64,000 nucleotides of DNA from assembly GCF_031143425.1 (NCBI RefSeq), contig NC_090444.1:1348568323-1348632322 (forward strand), given 5' to 3'. Numbering within the stretch: position 1 is the stretch's first letter; every line of letters begins with the position of its first letter. This DNA is from Pleurodeles waltl (lineage: Eukaryota > Chordata > Amphibia > Caudata > Salamandridae). The notes beneath the pieces were generated by a model. That model was not told where the DNA came from, did not search any database, and saw nothing but the letters and a program-made list of their open reading frames with translations. The translations under genes and the position numbers were made by a program. Of the stretch, positions 32,870 through 43,930 are shown piece after piece.

Positions 32870-35800
32870 AGCATAGCAGTAGATTCCACAGCAACTGTGA
32901 CTAAGTAAGGTAGGAGAGGAACAAGGCAGGATGAAGCATCCAAGACAAAGTGGTTACATAGAACTTTCTGGCCAGAAGATTTGAGTAAGTTGTGATGGCA
33001 GAATGCATATGGGGCTGATTAAGTATCTGCATGGAGGATGCCACTGTCACTGCCTTCACTCTTATGGATAGTTTCCTTCTACCGGATGAAGTCTGGCTTT
33101 CATGAATGGAGTAGCAATGAGTTAATCCATCAGGCACTGTTGGCCTTAGAAACCACTAAGTCAGCATCATTGCTTTCAAATGTCCGAAATAGCTGGTCAG
33201 TAGAATGTAGGTGCCTGGTTCTACAAAGGTAAAAGTCTAAGGTGTGGCTGAAATCAGGCTGTGTAATATCTCTTCAGCTAAGGATGTATATGGATAAGGA
33301 ATAAATATCAAAGAACCAATCTCTTCATTAAGACTGACTTCTGACAGTGCCTTCAGGATAATGGTGGGATGAAGAAAGAAGACTTCCACGCAAGCAGCTT
33401 TAAGTCATAGAAAACGAACATATGACAAACAATATAATCAAACTGTCAGTGCCAGGTGTAGTCCCCAAAAAGCCATGGGATACATAACCAGAAGAAACAG
33501 ATGCATTAGGCTCTTCAGATGCGTTTTCACAGTCTCAATGGCCATGCAGAAAGGGATCACAAGCCCTGTTCTTTTAGACTCCAGTTTCTGCAAGGTAAGT
33601 CCTGCAGATATTCATTGGCAACCTATCCCAGCCAGTTAACACAAAAAAGAAGACATATCATCACTCACTGAGCTAGCTGATGTTCCTAGCTAGTGTGGGT
33701 ATTTCAGGCAAATGCTTTTGTACTAAATGACTGTGGAAAATTTACTTGAGGTCACAAGACCAACACGAGGCTGTTCTCTGTGTGAGGCTGATTGCCCTTT
33801 CAGGAGGCAAGCAGGTTGCATTTTGTGTTCAGAGGAGTGGCATTCAAGAAAATGTGCCACTTGCGTGGCAAATAGAGACATCTACTCAAGTAATCCACTT
33901 TAGTGTCATTGACTCGTAGAGTGTGGGAAGCTATCAGGTACATGCTGTACTGTAAAATTCATTTCCATACAGTCACTGCCAGTTAGAAAACTGTTGAGGA
34001 GTAGGTGCATGTTGTTTTATTACACAGGATAATGCTGTAGTGATGTCCAAGTAGATCACCACAATCCTCTATTTCACCATCTGAAAGAAGGTTTTCAGAG
34101 CTAGTAAAGTTGTCTTCATCATCAACGCATTTATATCGTGGATCGAATTTAACTTGATGCAGAAAGCAATGATGGAGAGATCACTGCCATATGCATCCTA
34201 CCTATATTTTGAGGAGTCTGTACTGACTTCAAGTTGTTCAAACATGAAAGAGGCATTCCCAAAGGGATTGGAACCATGTATCCTCCATCATAAGAGGTAG
34301 AACCAGGAATGGTCAGATTGGTATTGAATTAGACTACTCATCTAGCAGCTGGTTTAATATTTATCCCATACATAACTGCATGGGTAACCATTCTTAACAA
34401 CAACAATTCTAGTCAGAATTCACTGGAGCCATCAGGATGAGACAGTCTCCTTGCTCATAAAATGATTTGCTGACTGGGGCCTGCTGAGAGTCTTATTGCT
34501 CATTAAGGGCCAGATGCAGGAAAATTGCAAATTGCGACTTGCAATTTGCGAGTCCTTCCGACTCGCAAATTGCAAGTCGCAATTTGCAATGCAGAACGGT
34601 GTCTCAGACACCGTCTGCAAGTCGGTATGGGGTCGCAATGACCCACCTCATTAATATTAATGAGGTGGGTCGCAAATTGCGGCCCCATACCGACTATGGG
34701 CACTCGCAAACATGGAGGCCTGCTGTAGTCAGCAGACCTCCATGTTCGTGACTGCTTTTAAATAAAGCAGTTTTTGTTTTTTGAAGTGTAGCCCGTTTTC
34801 CTTAAAGGAAAACGAGCTGCACTTAAAAAAAAAAAAGCGGAAACCTTTAGTTTCGGTATTTTTTCAGGGCAGGTAGTGGTCCCTTGGACCACTATCTGCC
34901 CTGAAAAAATAGTTTGTGGTCCATTCACAAAGGGGAAGGGGTCCCATGGGGACCCCTTCCAATTTGCGAGTGGGTTACCATCCACTTCAAGTGGATGGTA
35001 ACTGCGACACCATTTGCGACCGCATATGCGGTCGCAAATGGTATTGCATACCACTACGAATCGCAAATAGGAAGGGAACACCCCTTCCTATTTGCGATTC
35101 TGAAATGCATTTTGCGAGTCGGTCCCGACTCGCAAAATGCATTTCTGCATTGGAAACACGCATTTGCGAGTCGCAAACGGCAGATTTTGCCGTTTGGGAC
35201 TCGCAAAGTGTTTCCTGCATCTGGCCCTAAGTGATTTGCTGAAGACAATTAGTCTCTCGGGAGGACGGAATGTAAGAGCAGAGCAATTATTTGTTAAGCT
35301 GGAGCCTAGGACGTCACCGATGACTGGATCCTCATGGAGGATTTGGATAAATTGATAACCCAAGATTGTGTATGGTCCTTGGGGTGAGGGCAAAGCAGGG
35401 CTCTGGATGAGGAAGTTATTTAGGATTGATAGCAGAGGACCTTCTGCTCCTACAGAAATGCTGCTGTCATGAGCTTGGTAAGTAGCAGTGGGTCTACACA
35501 GAGACAAAATGGTAGTCCGGTAGAGCTAGTGTTAGTTTCCACCGTAAAACAGAATTACTTACTGTGGGTTCACTGAAAAATTTAAATCATTATTTAAAAC
35601 AGCTGCCAGGCTCTGATCCAAAGGTAGCAACTTGAACCTCTGCGTCGGAGGGAACATGCTTAGAACATAGAGTTCTAAAATAGGGCACAGCTATCCTCCT
35701 TTTTTCCTTAGAAGGGAATAAGTGAAGAGGACTCTCATTACCTTTTTTGAGGCAGCTGTGGCTCTACTGCTACTACAAGGAAGAGCATTTATAATACCTA

Positions 35801-36300
35801 CAGAAGCTCTTGGGGTGGATGGCTGGGGCAAAAATGGGCATGGCAATGGCAGCTGTAGGAGCTATACAACACAGCCATTCTTCACCAATTAAATCACCCA
35901 TGAATTGAATGCTATGTGGGTCCAGCGATAGTAGTGGACAGAAAACTGGAGCAGAGCAAGACTCCTGTGATGTACGGAGGAAACCCCAGGGAATTCAGTT
36001 GGACTTCTTGGGCTTGGTTGAAAGATAGTGTGCTGGCTTGTTCTTCCTTTCGAAATGTCTCTGACTGCTGGTTCCACAATGAAGAGAAGGCTACGGCTGG
36101 AGATTTTAATTCAAAGGACCCCTTAGCATAGAAATAGTTGACATTTCCTGGCTGGACCGTGGGAAGGGGTTTTGGCTGTATCATTTAAATGGTGGTAAGC
36201 AATGTCTGTCCTTCACTGCTGAACCATCTTATCCATCAAGGGAAGATTGTATGTTACCATTTATGGATGACGGACTATAAGGAGAAGGGAAAAAACGAAG
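32870..36300 (-). mobile_element. Heavily decayed DIRS-like element, interrupted by a Harbinger-like element
   Basis: Minus-strand translation shows scattered family words: RWTHIAFNSWVI (about 35925), LELYVLSMFPPTQRFKLLPL (RT, about 35650), IVVIYLDITTALSCVIKQ (RNase H, about 34050), and ARKFYVTTLSWMLHPALFLS near the 3' end (32950). All are separated by stops and shifts. Gag and the terminal repeats are not found. The element is older than the 721-bp insertion at 34507. The assignment to DIRS rests on these short motifs and their order only. Confidence 0.5.
34507..35227. mobile_element. Harbinger-like non-autonomous element built from consecutive hairpins (721 bp)
   Basis: Ends are GGGCCAGATGCAGGAAA and its reverse complement, flanked on both sides by TAA (34504-34506 and 35228-35230), the 3-bp duplication expected for PIF/Harbinger. 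Inside, about a dozen hairpins follow one another: 31-bp perfect arms at 34524-34554/34560-34590, a 16-bp inner arm around 34638-34673, a 24-bp arm pair around 34856-34910, a near-perfect 29-base palindrome at 34974-35002, a perfect 34-bp palindrome at 35009-35042, and 21-bp perfect arms at 35102-35122/35125-35145. The word TTGCGAGTC or GACTCGCAA recurs in many arms. No transposase. Confidence 0.88.
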
Positions 36301-36424
36301 TCCGCATTCCCGATGGTTCCATTCATGGGAAATAAACTTCTAGTTTCACATTCAAAGACTGGAAAAACACAATACACTTTGGGAGATGTGGGGGGCTTTA
36401 CGACCCTACATATTAAGCCCAATG
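36301..36424. other. Short unassigned spacer
   Basis: No feature seen. Confidence 0.4.
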
Positions 36425-36640
36425 TGCCACTGGAACTGAGCTATACCTGCTTTAGAAACCCTAACTAGGACGAAATTGGTCCTAGGTTGCTTGTGCTCCA
36501 GTTCAGGGAGGACCTGGCCTGGCAGTTCCGACTGGACGGTTCTCATGAGGAGCAGGGCCAAGACTGAGTTCCATTTGGCTGTGTCCAAACTGAGGTGGCA
36601 TGGAGGGCAAAAAAATAATGAATTGGGATTTGGCTGCAGA
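36425..36640 (+). repeat. Single copy of the 324-bp-type monomer
   Basis: Contains AATGTGCCACTGGA, GGGAGGACCTGGCCTGGCAG, ACTGGACGGTTCTCATGAGG and CAAACTGAGGTGGCATGG in the same order as the array at 24415-26030. It abuts the L2-type LINE at its right end. Confidence 0.7.
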
Positions 36641-38075
36641 CGCCTCGAAAGAAAATGGCGCACCAACAAGACCCCCACCAACCATGAAGCCTTCAAAAAA
36701 GCCATAAACACACACCACCAACTCATCAGGACCACCAAGAGAAATGCCTTCCAGGAACGCATCAGCAACAATGCACACAACAGCAAAGAACTCTTCACGA
36801 TCATCCTCGAACTGATCAGCCGCAGAGCGAACTCCACGGACATCCTCTCCTCACAAAAACTCTGCAACAACCCCTCCACCTACTTCCACTGCAAGATAGC
36901 AGACATCTACGACAGCTTCCTGACCCAGGACCATCCCATGCCCAACACAGGCATATCCACCACCACAGCTCCTCCAAACCCCCACCACCTACTTTGCTGG
37001 ACCAACATCTCTGACGAAGAAACCCTCAACATCATGAACTCCATCCACTCCGGCTCTCCCTCCGATCCCTGCCCCCTCTTCAAAAAAGCAAGCAGCACCA
37101 TCGCACCCAAACTCCGGCACATCATCAACCGCTCCTTCAAAACCACCACCTTCCCAGAAATCTGGAAACATGCCCAAATCAAGCACTTACTGAAGAAACC
37201 AACCGCAGACCCAGATGACCTCAAGAACTTTTGTTCCATCTCTCTACTCCCCTTCCCAGCCAAGGTCATCGTAAAAGGCTGTCAACAGACAACTCAACTA
37301 ACAGATCGAACTCAACAACATCCTTGACCCTTAACAGTCAGACTTCCGGAGCAACCACAGCATGGAGACTGCCCTTCTCGCCTCAACAGACATTCACATC
37401 CTCCTTGACAGGGGTGAGACTGCGGCTCTCATCCTCCTCGAATTGTCGCCATCTCCCACCACACTCTATGGACTCGTCTCCATGATGCCAGCATCCAAGA
37501 CAAAGCACTAGAATGGATCACCTGCTTCCTCTCCGACAGGACCCAAAAAGTCTGACTCTCCCCCTTCTAATCAGAGGCCACCAAGATCATCTGTGGCGTC
37601 CTGCAACACTCCTTTCTGAGCCTCACTGTCCTCAACCTCTAAATGGGACCCTAGCCACCATCGCCAGACATCATGCACTCAACATCGTCTCATACGCCGA
37701 CAACACTCAGCTAATCATCTCCCTCACCAACGACACACACACAGCCAAAGCCAACTTCCACAACAGAATGAGGGCAGTCGCAGCCTGGATGAAGGAGAGC
37801 TGCCTCAAGCTAAACACCAAAAAAACAGAAGTCCTTGTCATCGGCAACAACCCCTCAGCCTGGGGCATCTCCTAGTGGCCCACTGCCCTCGGAAGCGCTC
37901 CAGCCCCCACTGACCACACCCGCAACCTCGGATTCATCCTGGACTCAGCACTCTCGATGAACAGTCAAGTCAGAGCTGTCTCCTCCGCCTGTTTCAACAC
38001 CATGTGCATGCTCCGGAAGATCTTCAAATGGATCCCACCCGAATCCAAAAGAACAGTCACCCAGCCCTTGTAATG
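36640..38075 (+). mobile_element. LINE fragment of the L2/CR1 group
   Basis: The long frame (36476-37327) carries RTTKRNAFQERISNNAHNSK, NIMNSIHSGSPSDPCPLF, FPEIWKHAQIKHLLKKPTA and CSISLLPFPAKV, colinear with the minus-strand copy at 26821-28700. A later frame has IVSYADNTQLIISLTND (about 37685-37735). This is the RT catalytic box with the second Asp changed to Asn. RNLGFILDSALSMNSQV and MLRKIFKWIPPESKRTVTQ follow. Breaks occur at 37327, 37485 and 37512. It lacks the endonuclease and the L2 3' end; similarity stops at about 38075. Confidence 0.82.
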
Positions 38076-38394
38076 TCACTGACTAGGTCATGAGTGATGG
38101 AATAAGTGATGTCATAAGCAGCCCATTACAGGGGCGCAAGTTATAGTTCGCTCAGGTAACTATAACTGCTGAATTTGTTTGGCTTTGTGGAAGTAAATTC
38201 AGGACCTAACTATAACGTCCCTGTAACCTTTGTTTTTTTTTCCAGTGAATTTTTTAAGTTTAAAAAAAATTTGAATTACTATCTATAACATCCCTGTCCT
38301 TTGTTTTTTAAGTGAATTTCTATCGTGTTTTTAACATATAGTAATATTCATTAATATAGGTTAATCCAACCACTGCCTCGCATTACCAAAGGGG
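38076..38394. repeat. Unclassified AT-rich repeat-like segment
   Basis: Contains ACTATAACTGC and CCTAACTATAACGTCCC words. A related CCTAACTATAACTACC phrase recurs near 41812-41830, so the segment is probably a piece of a repeat family. Class unknown. Confidence 0.35.
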
Positions 38395-39310
38395 GTTGGC
38401 CGTAGTCTATCTCTCTGGGTGTGAGAATAGGTGTAAGAGGGTGTATTTGGGGTTGGAGTGGCTGTGAGAGTCTCTGCCTGGGTGTGCAAGTTCGTGCAGC
38501 AGTGCTTTAGTAGGTGTATCAGTGTTTGAGTGGGCCTGTGAGAGGGTGCATGAGGCTCTGAGTGGTCTGTGAGTGGGTGTATGAGAGTCTCAGAGGGTCT
38601 GTGTGTTGGTACATCAGTGTCCAAGTGGGTTTGTGAGTGGCTGCATCAGGGTCTCATTGGGTCTGTGAGTGGGTGCATGAGGGTCTGAGTGGATTTGTGA
38701 GTGGGTGCTTGAGAGTCTGCTTGGGTCTGAGTGGGTGCATCGCTGTATGAATGGGTCTGTGAGTGTCTGTGAATGGGTGTTTGAGGGTCTGAGTGGGTCT
38801 GTAAGTAGGTGCAACAGTAGGTCTGTGAGTCAGTGCATGACATCTGAGTGGATCTGTGAGTGGGTGTGTTAGGGTCTGAGTAGTTCTGAGTGGATGCATG
38901 AGGGTCTGAGTGGATCTGTGAGTGGAAGTGTCAGTGTCTGTGTGGGTGTGTGACTCGGTACATGAGAGTCTGAGTGGATTTGTGAGTGTGTGAGGGTCTC
39001 AATAAGTCTGTGAGTGGGTGCATGAGGGACTATGTAGGTCTGTGAGTGGGTGTGTCAGTGTCTGAATGGGTGTGTGAGAAGGCACACAAGTGCATGTATG
39101 GGGCTGTAAGTGCGTGCGTAAAGGTCTGAGTGGGGCTGGGAGTGGGTGCACAAGGGTCTGAGTGGGTCCGTGAGTGGCTGCATGAGTGTCTGAGTGGGTC
39201 TATGAGTGTATGAATGGGTGCGTGAGGGTCTGAGTGGGGCTGTGAGCAGATGCACAGGGGTCTGAGCAGGTCTGAGAGTTGGTGAGTAAGGGTCTGAGTG
39301 GGAGCGAGAG
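38395..39310 (+). repeat. Minisatellite with a unit of about 32 bp
   Basis: The phrase CTGTGAGTGGGTGCATGAG and GGTCTGAGTGGGT recur about 25 to 30 times with substitutions and changes of unit length (for example near 38660, 38890, 39015 and 39150). Long apparent reading frames on the minus strand rich in Thr-His-Pro-Leu are by-products of the repeat and not genes. Confidence 0.9.
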
Positions 39311-39358
39311 ACAGATTGAAAGAGAGAGAGAAAGAGACAGAGGGACAGAGAGAGTTTT
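39311..39358 (+). repeat. Purine-rich microsatellite (GA/GACA)
   Basis: AGAGAGAGAAAGAGACAGAG-type sequence directly after the minisatellite. Confidence 0.85.
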
Positions 39359-39735
39359 TTAGGCTTTGATGGATGATATATTTAGAATGAGATATTTCTG
39401 CATAAATTGAAAAGAAAAATGTATTTGTAAATTAAAAAGTGTAAGATTACCTTTCAGTATGAGCCTTAAACATTTGAATTAAAGGAGGGAAAACAACCAG
39501 GGACACACCTGGATTCAAACCCTCAACACTAAGTGTGAAGGTCTGCAGCCTTCACATTTGAGCTATTTATTTATTTTTTCTCATTATTTCTTTAACCCTT
39601 TATGGGTCATCTGGGACGACGGGGGTGTCTCAAGGTCTCCCCTGTTGTACCTGACTATTGTTTTTAATGTATTTTATACTATGCACTTTATGAACTATCT
39701 GGAACCGTGGGAGGGGCAGCTGCTTGGAGCAAAAC
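39359..39735. other. Unassigned intronic sequence
   Basis: No open frame or repeat structure recognised. Confidence 0.35.
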
Positions 39736-39930
39736 TTTCATCTGTCTTCCCTGCATGCAATTTTGCATGCAGGGAAGACAGATGAAAACTACAGTTTCTG
39801 ACAGCGGGACCTCTTAGACAGGTCCAGCTGTCAGAAAGCCGACTTTGTGTATTGCGACTTGGCTGCAGTTGTCAAAGCTGCAACCAAGCCACAGCAAACA
39901 GCTATGTCCCGTTGATGGGCAAATCGGGAC
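39736..39930. repeat. Hairpin cluster 2
   Basis: 25-bp perfect arms at 39736-39760/39763-39787 with a 2-base loop, then TTTCTGACAGC pairing to AGCTGTCAGAAA (39795-39837), then GGCTGCAG/CTGCAACC arms near 39860-39890, and TATGTCCCG/CGGGACATA at about 39903-39934. The architecture is the same as at 34507-35227, but no spanning terminal repeat was identified. Confidence 0.65.
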
Positions 39931-40128
39931 ATACCAGGAGCCGTCCCTGGGAGGTGGCGGTCTCCAGGGCCATCAGGAGCTCCACGAGTGGGGCCATGCA
40001 GCCTCCCTCCAACATGTATAGCCCCGGGGAGGTGGTGGTCCCTGGGGCTAAGGGGGGCCAAAATGGACCTCCTTTACATATTCTACTATTTGCGCCTAGG
40101 AAGGGGAAGATCCCTGGGTTTGAGGGTC

Positions 40129-40948
40129 TGTTCTGCTTATCTTCAAACTAAGAGGTAAGTAGGCTACAGAATGCAAAGAATGCAGCACACTTAGTCTGAG
40201 TAATGAATTTATTAAGACACTTCCCAGGGCTCAAACAAAAGTATACAAAAATATTAACATGAGCATTTAACTTGAATGCAGCAAAACACTTGCAGCTACT
40301 AAAATAATCACATCGGCAGAATAATAATAAACAGAAAAAATGTAATATATCAACAATAAATATGTATGCAGTGAAAATATATTTCTGCATGCACACAGTA
40401 AAGCTAGATAACTAATAATTAAAAATGGATCACCATGGGGATCGAATCCAACATCATCCTTGCCTTTGCCAACAGCAAGCTGTGGAACCCTGGACAGCTG
40501 AGACAGAAGACATTTTCTCCAGTGGGACTCAGATTTTTCCAGACAATGCGTCCACCCTCAGAAATGAATTCCTTCTGCCTCAGCGCCAAGGTTCCCCACC
40601 TTATATACCTTAAACAAACTTAAGAGGAAGGCTCTGGTAAACCCCCCGCCCTTCGCGTAAGTTGTGAAATTCAAGTGCTGGCTGTACACAAAAGGATTGG
40701 CCAGATCCCAAGGTGTATTTCAAAGATAAAGCCATACCCTTCTCTGCTATAAACATTATCATCGTTGCATCCCTCATGTTATGTTCCCTTCCCTGGTGAG
40801 AAAAGCGAAAAGACTTTCAATGTAGAGAACAAACTGTGCTAGGAAAAATACCTGCACCACTGATGTGATGGCATTAGAAGCTACGCTAAGCACAAAATGG
40901 AGTCAGTGGTCAAGATGGAATCAGTGGTTAAATACAGATAGCATTACA
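40129..40948 (-). mobile_element. Solo LTR D (820 bp)
   Basis: Starts TGTTCTGC and ends GCATTACA. It is flanked by GGGTC (40124-40128) and GGGCC (40949-40953), a 5-bp target duplication with one difference. On the minus strand there is a TATA box (GGTATATAAGG near 40605), a GC-rich start region, and AATAAATTC near 40205, about 80 bases before the end, an ordinary U3-R-U5 layout. The same GGTGGTGGTCCC-type repeat sequence occurs on both sides, so it was inserted within that repeat. Confidence 0.75.
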
Positions 40949-40953
40949 GGGCC

Positions 40954-42003
40954 CTCCGTAACTTATTGGTTAACTACCCTGTCCGGCGTGCCCCTGTTCC
41001 CCATTTCTGTAATGCTCCGAGAGGTGGTGATCATTTGGGGGGCTGTGCGGCCTCCCCGTACGTATATTGATATATCGCCCCAAAGAGGTGGTGGTCCCTA
41101 GGGTGCAGGAGGGCCGTGGGCCCCTGCACATATTTCATTAGTTATCTGGGAAGGTGGTGGCCCCCGGGGCTAGGAAGGGGCCAGGGGGACCTGGTCCAAC
41201 AGGGGGCTTATTTAAAAACAAGCGTGGGAGCCCAATCTTTACAGTAGATTTGCGACACAGTCACGATTTAGCAGTAAATATTTTTTTTTAATGCTTTTTA
41301 GTCCTGGGGGGTCCCTTTAGGACCCCAACATCAGAGCAAAGGGGTCAGAGTGTTCATACCTTGGCCCCTTTTGTCTTTTTTATCCGAGTCCCTACATAGC
41401 TGCCAACATTTCCTTGTTGAGGTTTTTACAGCCAGTCAGATCTCAGCACGAGATCAGGAAGGGTTTTAAATCCTTGTGTCCTTAGATATACACATTTGGA
41501 TTTTCTTCAGTTTCTCAAAAACTACTGAATGAATTTACACCAAATGACAAAAGGGCTCTTTCTGGACCAAGAGCTACCTTTCTGCCAAATTTGGTGTAAT
41601 TCCGTCCAGTGGTTTTGGCGCTATCGGAAACACTCTAAATCTCACCCTCCTTTATCTCAACACCTGCTTCATTGATCACCCCAATACTTTTCAGACAACA
41701 GCTCACGTGACTGTTATTGTTTTTGAGAATTTTTCATTACAATTTGTCAAGCGGCACCAAAGATATATGCCCGCAAAAAAAAAAAAAAAGCTTTTTTAAT
41801 AGAATCTAGGTCCTAACTATAACTACCTAGTGGTATATATATGTATATATTTTTTTTCTTTTTAAAGGGGACCTTGGTAAAGTGGTAGAAACCAAGGTGG
41901 ATATGTGACTCTTTTAATGAATAAGACTCATCTACAGATGAACTAGAAAAGTTGTTAAAAACGCAAAGACGTAAACAAAAATTTTACAAGATTCTTAATT
42001 AAC
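40954..42003. repeat. Composite repeat sequence around the LTR D insertion
   Basis: Phrases such as GAGGTGGTGGTCCCTAGGG recur here and at 40027-40050, showing that the segment belongs to one family of low-copy internal repeats. 41500-41760 contains a long AT-rich stretch without coding signature. Class unknown. Confidence 0.4.
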
Positions 42004-42265
42004 CTCTTCTGTGCTGAGGATAGAACGGTTATTCCTCATCCACGGTGCTCGTGTGCTGCAAAGAGAACCATTCTGTCCTCAGCACACAACCAGGAAATCC
42101 CTCTGGTGTGGGCACCAGATGGATTTCCTTTCTGCAAAAACAGCCTCGGAGGTGGGGAACAAGTTCCCCACCTCCTGAAACTGTTCTTAGTTTTCAGTGA
42201 AATGACGAGCAGCACACGCTTCGTGTTGACGTAATTTCACTGAAAATTAAAGTGAAGTGAGCATC
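42004..42265. repeat. Hairpin cluster 3
   Basis: Four or five consecutive foldbacks: GTGCTGAGGATAGAACGGTT (42011-42030) with 42066-42085, AGGAAATCCCTCTGGT (42092) with 42114-42129, GGAGGTGGGGAAC/GTTCCCCACCTCC perfect arms at 42148-42175, and TTTTCAGTGAAAT (42191) with ATTTCACTGAAAA ending at 42246. The arms differ by one to three bases. Confidence 0.7.
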
Positions 42266-42955
42266 ACATTTCACTTTCTCTGCATCTGTGCTCGTGGGGC
42301 TATCTCAGATGTGAGAGGTATAATTGGAAAGGGGAGACCCTCCCCTTTCCAATGGCACCCCTCCCCAGTGGATCTCCTTTCTGATGGTACCCCTCCCCAG
42401 TGGATCCACAAGCAGGGATCCACCCACGAGACACCAGGGAGGGGGGGTGTCTCCTTGGTCATGGACTTTTTAGGGGGCCAGTTCAGTCTTTCTGCCCCTC
42501 CCCCCCAAGGAGGAAGAAAGCCATGTAGGCACCAGGGATATTTTTTGTAGGCTATACGGGGGGGGGGGCTGCCCCAAATGGGCATGCAAAATCCCACCCT
42601 TCCCCAAAATAAATAGAAACAGTCTTTCTGCCCTCCCGGGGGCTAGGTGAAGGTATTTATTTTTTTAAATAAGAGTGGTGGGGGATGCCCACAATGGGGA
42701 AGGCCATGCCCCCATCACGTATATAAATCGGGACAAAAGTATTTCTATCCCCGCCCGGGGGGTTACCCTGCTGGGGGGGAGGGGGAGGTAGGAGGGTAGG
42801 AAGCCCACTAGGCACCAGAGATTGTTTTTTGTCAAAATTAGTATGCCAATTCCCCCAGCCCTCCCAATAATAAATAACAATGGTCTAGATTTCAGAAATG
42901 TCTGGGTCTGGTAGGTTCCCCTAGATAGCTTCAGAGCCCAGGACCAAAAACACAG
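42266..42955. repeat. Repeat-like segment with G and C homopolymers
   Basis: GGCACCCCTCCCCAGTGGATC and a near copy follow each other at 42350-42410. Long G and C runs occur at 42430, 42505, 42560 and 42770. AATAAATA phrases recur at 42608 and 42868. There is no coding feature. It is possibly an old continuation of the hairpin-type element to its left. Confidence 0.35.
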
Positions 42956-42959
42956 GTGG

Positions 42960-43930
42960 CTGCCTATCTATAACAAAACAACCTGTTTTTGCAAGGGGGG
43001 GGGGGTACCTGTGTTTCTGGTGAATCCTTAACATCGATGTGGACTTCAGACAGGGAAAGGGATGTTAGGTTGATCGGTGGCGCCACTGGAGTCGCTGGAG
43101 TTGGCTGATCGGAAACTGGCGCTGAAGGTGTGACTCCTGAAGGGCTGTGCACCGGTGCTGTAACGGCTTCATCAACTGAAGCCAGAGGCCTAACTGAAGC
43201 CAAGGGTGAGCCTGTCAGCGTGGACACAGCCAAGACCGCATGCACCTCCTCGGAGCCCACAGCCAGTCCAGAGGATGGTGACTTCCCAAAAACAGAGTGA
43301 AGTGAATTGTAGAATTCAAGCATCTGAAGCATAGTCGCCCGACCCCAGTAAAGGGTGGGAAACGCAAGGCAGACTCAGTCATCGACTCCTCAGCTGAACG
43401 TGGCAAAGTCAGAAACTTTCGCGACTTCGTCAACTTATGATGGGACTTACCTTGTGACGTTGATGTAGAAGGACGTCTACTAGAATGACTCCTTGACCAA
43501 TCTGAAGACTGGGGTGGCTCTGATATTTGTGGTGCTAGAAGCTTCATATAGCACTCCCGCAGAGCTTTCAGATGGAGATGCCTACAGGCACCACATACAG
43601 AGTGGGGGTCTGTAGCCGTCATTTATGGCCCACAAAACCCACACTGCTTAAAGCCTGAAGACATGGACAGTAAAAGTACAACGTTCCATGGCTGAAAACG
43701 GCCTACCAACCGTTACCCGATCTGCGTTCCAAGCGCGGAAAAGAAGGAACTGACACCGGCACATCGGCAAAGGGGTTATATGGTCTCCGCTAACATCACA
43801 TCATGTGAAAGACGTCGATACAGAGTTGCACGACATTCAGATGTATTATGGGAAAAAGTTTCCAGATCCAGTCTTGTGCTTGGAGAGGCTTCTAAAGTAA
43901 GAAATCTGTGGTTAGATGTCTCTATCACAT
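42960..43930 (-). mobile_element. DIRS fragment (second subfamily): left end and start of gag
   Basis: On the minus strand the terminal repeat-like segment at 43800-43930 (ending in GTCTCTATCACAT on the plus strand) resembles the right end of the DIRS at 56165-61705. It is followed by a gag start: SGFKQCGFCGP, a stop, then DPHSVCGACRHLHLKALREC at about 43610-43550. That is the counterpart of DPHLVCVVCLEHNHDLKSC at 61320-61270. Gag continues in two frames to 42964, where the fragment ends. RT and recombinase are absent. Confidence 0.68.

Noticed and set aside
38361..39255. Long Thr/His/Pro-rich reading frames
   Set aside because: They are translations of the minisatellite repeat, present in several frames, with no protein character.
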